From an uncultured Pelagibacteraceae bacterium (lineage in GTDB: Bacteria > Pseudomonadota > Alphaproteobacteria > Pelagibacterales > Pelagibacteraceae), in contig CACIJX010000001.1 in NCBI GenBank assembly GCA_902587085.1, positions 1 to 64,000 of the forward strand: DNA of 64,000 nucleotides, given 5' to 3'. Both the position numbers and the translations under genes were made by a program. The notes beneath the pieces were generated by a model. That model was given only the letters and a program-made list of their open reading frames with translations, was not told the origin of the DNA and made no database searches. Below are positions 61,788 through 64,000 of this stretch, piece by piece; the stretch's first letter is position 1; the number at the start of each line of letters is the position of its first letter.

Positions 61788-62145
61788 AAACCATTTTTCC
61801 AATTTTTTCTCCACCAAAAATATGAAAATGTAAATGAGGGACTTCTTGACCACCATTTGTGCCAATATTTGATAATGTCCTGTATCCTCCCTCTACATTT
61901 GATACCTTTAGTAATCTAGCAACATGGGAGATAGCTTTAAAAAATTCTGTAATTTCTATTTCTTTTGCGTTTTGAATAAAATCATCTAAATCCACATATG
62001 ACCCTTTAGGAATTATAAGAGCATGTATTTTTTTTTGAGGTTGAATATCGTAAAATGAAAGCACAAAATCATTCTCAAAAATTTTTTTGCAGGGGATCTC
62101 ATTTCTTAAGATTTTGGCAAAAATATTATTTTTGTCGTATTTCAC
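61780..62145 (-). CDS. HIT-family purine nucleotide hydrolase (HinT-like)
   Basis: A histidine-triad protein (121 residues). The active site is VPHLHFHIFGGEK (His-x-His-x-His), and the N-terminal NIFAKILRNEIPCKKIFEND and FYDIQPQKKIHALIIPK are typical. HinT-type proteins hydrolyse AMP-linked amines. The gene sits directly after hisE, the usual place in alphaproteobacteria. Its exact substrate is not known. Confidence 0.92.
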   Translation of the reverse strand: MKYDKNNIFAKILRNEIPCKKIFENDFVLSFYDIQPQKKIHALIIPKGSYVDLDDFIQNAKEIEITEFFKAISHVARLLKVSNVEGGYRTLSNIGTNGGQEVPHLHFHIFGGEKIGKMVSN

Positions 62146-62146
62146 T

Positions 62147-62422
62147 TTATTTCTTCTGCCTCTTTTTTAACTCATCCATAACATCTTCAATTTTAATGCC
62201 ATTAGCTTCTAAAAGTACCACTAGATGATAAAAAACATCTGCTGCCTCGTGAATTTTATTTGAATTTTTTTCAATTGCACTGATTAGCTCTGATATTTCT
62301 TCTTTTACTTTCTCAATATTTAATTTTTTATCATTTAATAATTTAACTGTGTAAGATTTATCTGAAGGAGTCTCCTTTCGTTGACGAATAATAGAAATTA
62401 ATTCTTCCAAAGTTTTGAACAT
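62147..62422 (-). CDS. hisE: Phosphoribosyl-ATP pyrophosphatase HisE
   Basis: HisE (91 residues) removes pyrophosphate from phosphoribosyl-ATP, step 2 of histidine synthesis. The MazG-like fold shows EEISELISAIEKNSNKIHEAADVFYHLVVLL with the metal-binding acidic residues. HisI is not fused. It follows hisF after 2 bases and precedes the HIT gene by one. Confidence 0.94.
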   Translation of the reverse strand: MFKTLEELISIIRQRKETPSDKSYTVKLLNDKKLNIEKVKEEISELISAIEKNSNKIHEAADVFYHLVVLLEANGIKIEDVMDELKKRQKK

Positions 62423-62424
62423 TT

Positions 62425-63180
62425 TTAAATTCTTACAGGAATTCCCTTTAAGTCTAAATATTTTTTTGCATCTTGTATTGAAAACTTACCAAAATGAAAT
62501 ATTGAAGCCGCTAATGCTGCACTAGCTTTGCCTATACTAAATCCATCATATAAATGATCAAGATTTCCAACTCCGCCAGATGCTATAACAGGAATATTAA
62601 CTGAATTAGTAATTTTTGAAGTTAATTCTAGATCATATCCTGTTTTTGTACCGTCTTTATCCATCGAAGTTAGAAGGATTTCACCCGCACCAAGCTCTTC
62701 CACTTGCTTAGCATAGGCAATCGCGTCTTTTCCTGATGGGTTTCTTCCTCCATTTGTAAAAACCTCCCATTTATTTTCTCCTGTTTTCTTTGCATCAATA
62801 GCTACAACAGTACATTGGGATCCAAAATTTTCTGCTGATTCTTTTACGATACTTTTATTGTTTACAGCTGCTGTATTAATTGAAACTTTATCCGCACCAG
62901 AACTTAAAAGATTTGAAATATCGTTAAGATTTCTTACACCTCCGCCAACGGTTAAAGGAACGAAACATTTTTCAGAAGTTTTCTTCACTACATCTAAAAT
63001 AATATTTCTATTTTCATTTGATGCAGTAATATCTAAAAAACAAATTTCATCAGCGCCACTTTCACTGTAAAATTTAGCTTGTTCTATTGGGTCGCCCGCA
63101 TCGATTAGGTTGACAAAATTTATTCCCTTAACCACTCTTCCGTTTTTAACATCTAAGCATGGTATAATTCTCTTAAACAC
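62425..63180 (-). CDS. hisF: Imidazole glycerol phosphate synthase cyclase subunit HisF
   Basis: HisF (251 residues) is a TIM barrel that makes imidazole glycerol phosphate and AICAR. The catalytic Asp is in [14 protein letters not shown] and the second Asp in [15 protein letters not shown]. Phosphate loops VGGGVRN and SGGVGN are present. It needs ammonia from the HisH glutaminase, whose gene is not in the usual place here. It starts directly after hisA. Confidence 0.97.
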   Translation of the reverse strand: MFKRIIPCLDVKNGRVVKGINFVNLIDAGDPIEQAKFYSESGADEICFLDITASNENRNIILDVVKKTSEKCFVPLTVGGGVRNLNDISNLLSSGADKVSINTAAVNNKSIVKESAENFGSQCTVVAIDAKKTGENKWEVFTNGGRNPSGKDAIAYAKQVEELGAGEILLTSMDKDGTKTGYDLELTSKITNSVNIPVIASGGVGNLDHLYDGFSIGKASAALAASIFHFGKFSIQDAKKYLDLKGIPVRI

Positions 63181-63900
63181 TTAGGTTATCCTTGATAGTT
63201 CTTTGAGATCAATACTTTCATCGTAAATTGCTTTTCCAACTATTATTCCCTCAATTTTTTCTGATTTTTTTTGCTTTATATTTATCACATCTTGAAGAGA
63301 AGATATACCGCCAGAAATAATCATTGGTATATCGACTGAGTTTGAAAATTTAATAGTTCCTTCGATATTAGCTCCTGATTTAGTTCCGTCCCTATCTATA
63401 TCAGTATAGATAATTCTTGAAATTTCAAATCCATATACTTTTTTTATAAAATCAGAAGCCAGAATATTAGTTTGTTTTTTCCATCCTGAAAGGGCTATAA
63501 AACCATTTCGTACATCTATAGCAAGCGCTATTTTTCCAGTAAATTTTTCACATGCATTTTTCAAGAAATTTATATTCTCAATACCTTTTGTGCCAATTAT
63601 AACTTTATCTACACCGAGATTTAATAGTTCTTCTATTTGAGCTAAAGATCTAACTCCACCACCAACTTGAATTTTTATGTTATTTATTTTTGCTATATTT
63701 TGAATGATACTTTTATTAACAAGCTTTCCCTCTAAAGCACCGTCCAAATCAATTAGGTGCAGGTTTTTAAAGCCAAAATTTGCAAAAGTATTAGCCTGTT
63801 CTAATGGAGAATTATTATATTGTGTTAGATTTTCAAAGTTACCTTTGAGGAGCCGGACACACTTCCCCCCTTTAATATCAATAGCAGGAAATATTTTCAT
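63181..63900 (-). CDS. hisA: Phosphoribosylformimino-5-aminoimidazole carboxamide ribotide isomerase HisA
   Basis: HisA (239 residues) is the TIM-barrel Amadori isomerase of histidine synthesis. The N-terminal catalytic Asp is in FPAIDIKGGKCVRL, the second in YTDIDRDGTKSG, with phosphate-binding VGGGVRS and SGGISS. It begins 7 bases after hisB, where hisH is normally found, and adjoins hisF without a gap. Confidence 0.96.
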   Translation of the reverse strand: MKIFPAIDIKGGKCVRLLKGNFENLTQYNNSPLEQANTFANFGFKNLHLIDLDGALEGKLVNKSIIQNIAKINNIKIQVGGGVRSLAQIEELLNLGVDKVIIGTKGIENINFLKNACEKFTGKIALAIDVRNGFIALSGWKKQTNILASDFIKKVYGFEISRIIYTDIDRDGTKSGANIEGTIKFSNSVDIPMIISGGISSLQDVINIKQKKSEKIEGIIVGKAIYDESIDLKELSRIT

Positions 63901-63907
63901 TAATTAT

Positions 63908-64000
63908 TTATATTTTTCCTTTTGTAGAAGGAATAATATTTTTAATTCTTTTGTCTATTTCTAAGGCTTCTCTTAAAGATCTGGCCAAAGCCTTAAAACA
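63908..64000 (-). CDS. hisB: Imidazoleglycerol-phosphate dehydratase HisB, C-terminus only (cut by window end)
   Basis: Thirty codons and a stop are visible. The residues [20 protein letters not shown] and then a terminal IPSTKGKI match the C-terminus of HisB. The gene continues past base 64000. It is upstream of hisA on the same strand, with 7 bases between them. Confidence 0.85.
   Translation of the reverse strand, partial: CFKALARSLREALEIDKRIKNIIPSTKGKI

Overview
The window is a compact, very AT-rich stretch of an alphaproteobacterial chromosome. Gene content, tiny intergenic spaces and gene order point to a free-living Pelagibacterales (SAR11)-like marine bacterium. Several blocks follow classic alphaproteobacterial order: irr-fabA-fabB-fabI; nusA-infB-rbfA-rpsO-pnp; tsaB-fur-miaB-ybeZ-ybeY-lnt-metK; grpE-dnaK-dnaJ-dapB; DUF3576-leuS-lptE-holA facing parB-parA-rsmG-mnmG-mnmE-rho-hemJ-hemH; and hisB-hisA-hisF-hisE. 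The lineage is inferred, since no rRNA gene is present. I saw no tRNA or rRNA gene, insertion sequence, prophage or CRISPR array, and no gene-free stretch above 300 bases; the longest is the roughly 190-base porin leader.

Layout. 1-4.7 kb: ubiquinone (ubiE, ubiB), coenzyme A (coaBC), a ThiF/MoeB-type E1-like enzyme and an SH3-domain periplasmic protein. 4.7-7.6 kb: a small DUF2061 membrane protein, katG and the iron regulator irr, with a near-perfect Irr/ICE operator directly upstream of katG. 7.7-10.2 kb: the anaerobic-type unsaturated fatty acid branch fabA-fabB-fabI. 10.3-23.7 kb: RNA and translation machinery, metK, lnt, miaB and fur, ending in a very short tsaB. 23.7-34.5 kb: cell-envelope genes (polysaccharide deacetylase, Bax-like glucosaminidase, murJ, BON lipoprotein, LpoA-like protein) mixed with trpS, nfu, maeB, rsmI and rdgB. 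34.6-39.8 kb: the Hsp70 operon followed by dapB and nth. 39.8-44.3 kb: adenosine kinase-like PfkB, a previously uncalled arfA-like ribosome-rescue gene, a winged-helix regulator, a YkuD transpeptidase, yggS, a degenerate ThiE/TenI protein and a major porin. 44.3-59.1 kb: leuS to holA, the ParABS partition locus with two parS palindromes inside rsmG, the mnm tRNA-modification genes, a MGMT plus radical SAM pair, rho and late heme synthesis. 59.2-64 kb: ftsK, lolA, a HIT protein and the his cluster, cut by the window end inside hisB.

Themes. Conserved operons have lost members at their usual positions: rimP, truB, rimI, yraN, hisH, and hemE beside hemH. Head-to-head genes repeatedly share or almost share start codons, so promoters must lie inside the opposing gene. 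The most noteworthy points are the arfA-like gene with a hairpin inside its reading frame, the ICE-controlled katG in a SAR11-like genome, parS sites in rsmG, the terminator-like hairpin touching the nusA ribosome-binding site, and the symmetric elements in the porin leader.
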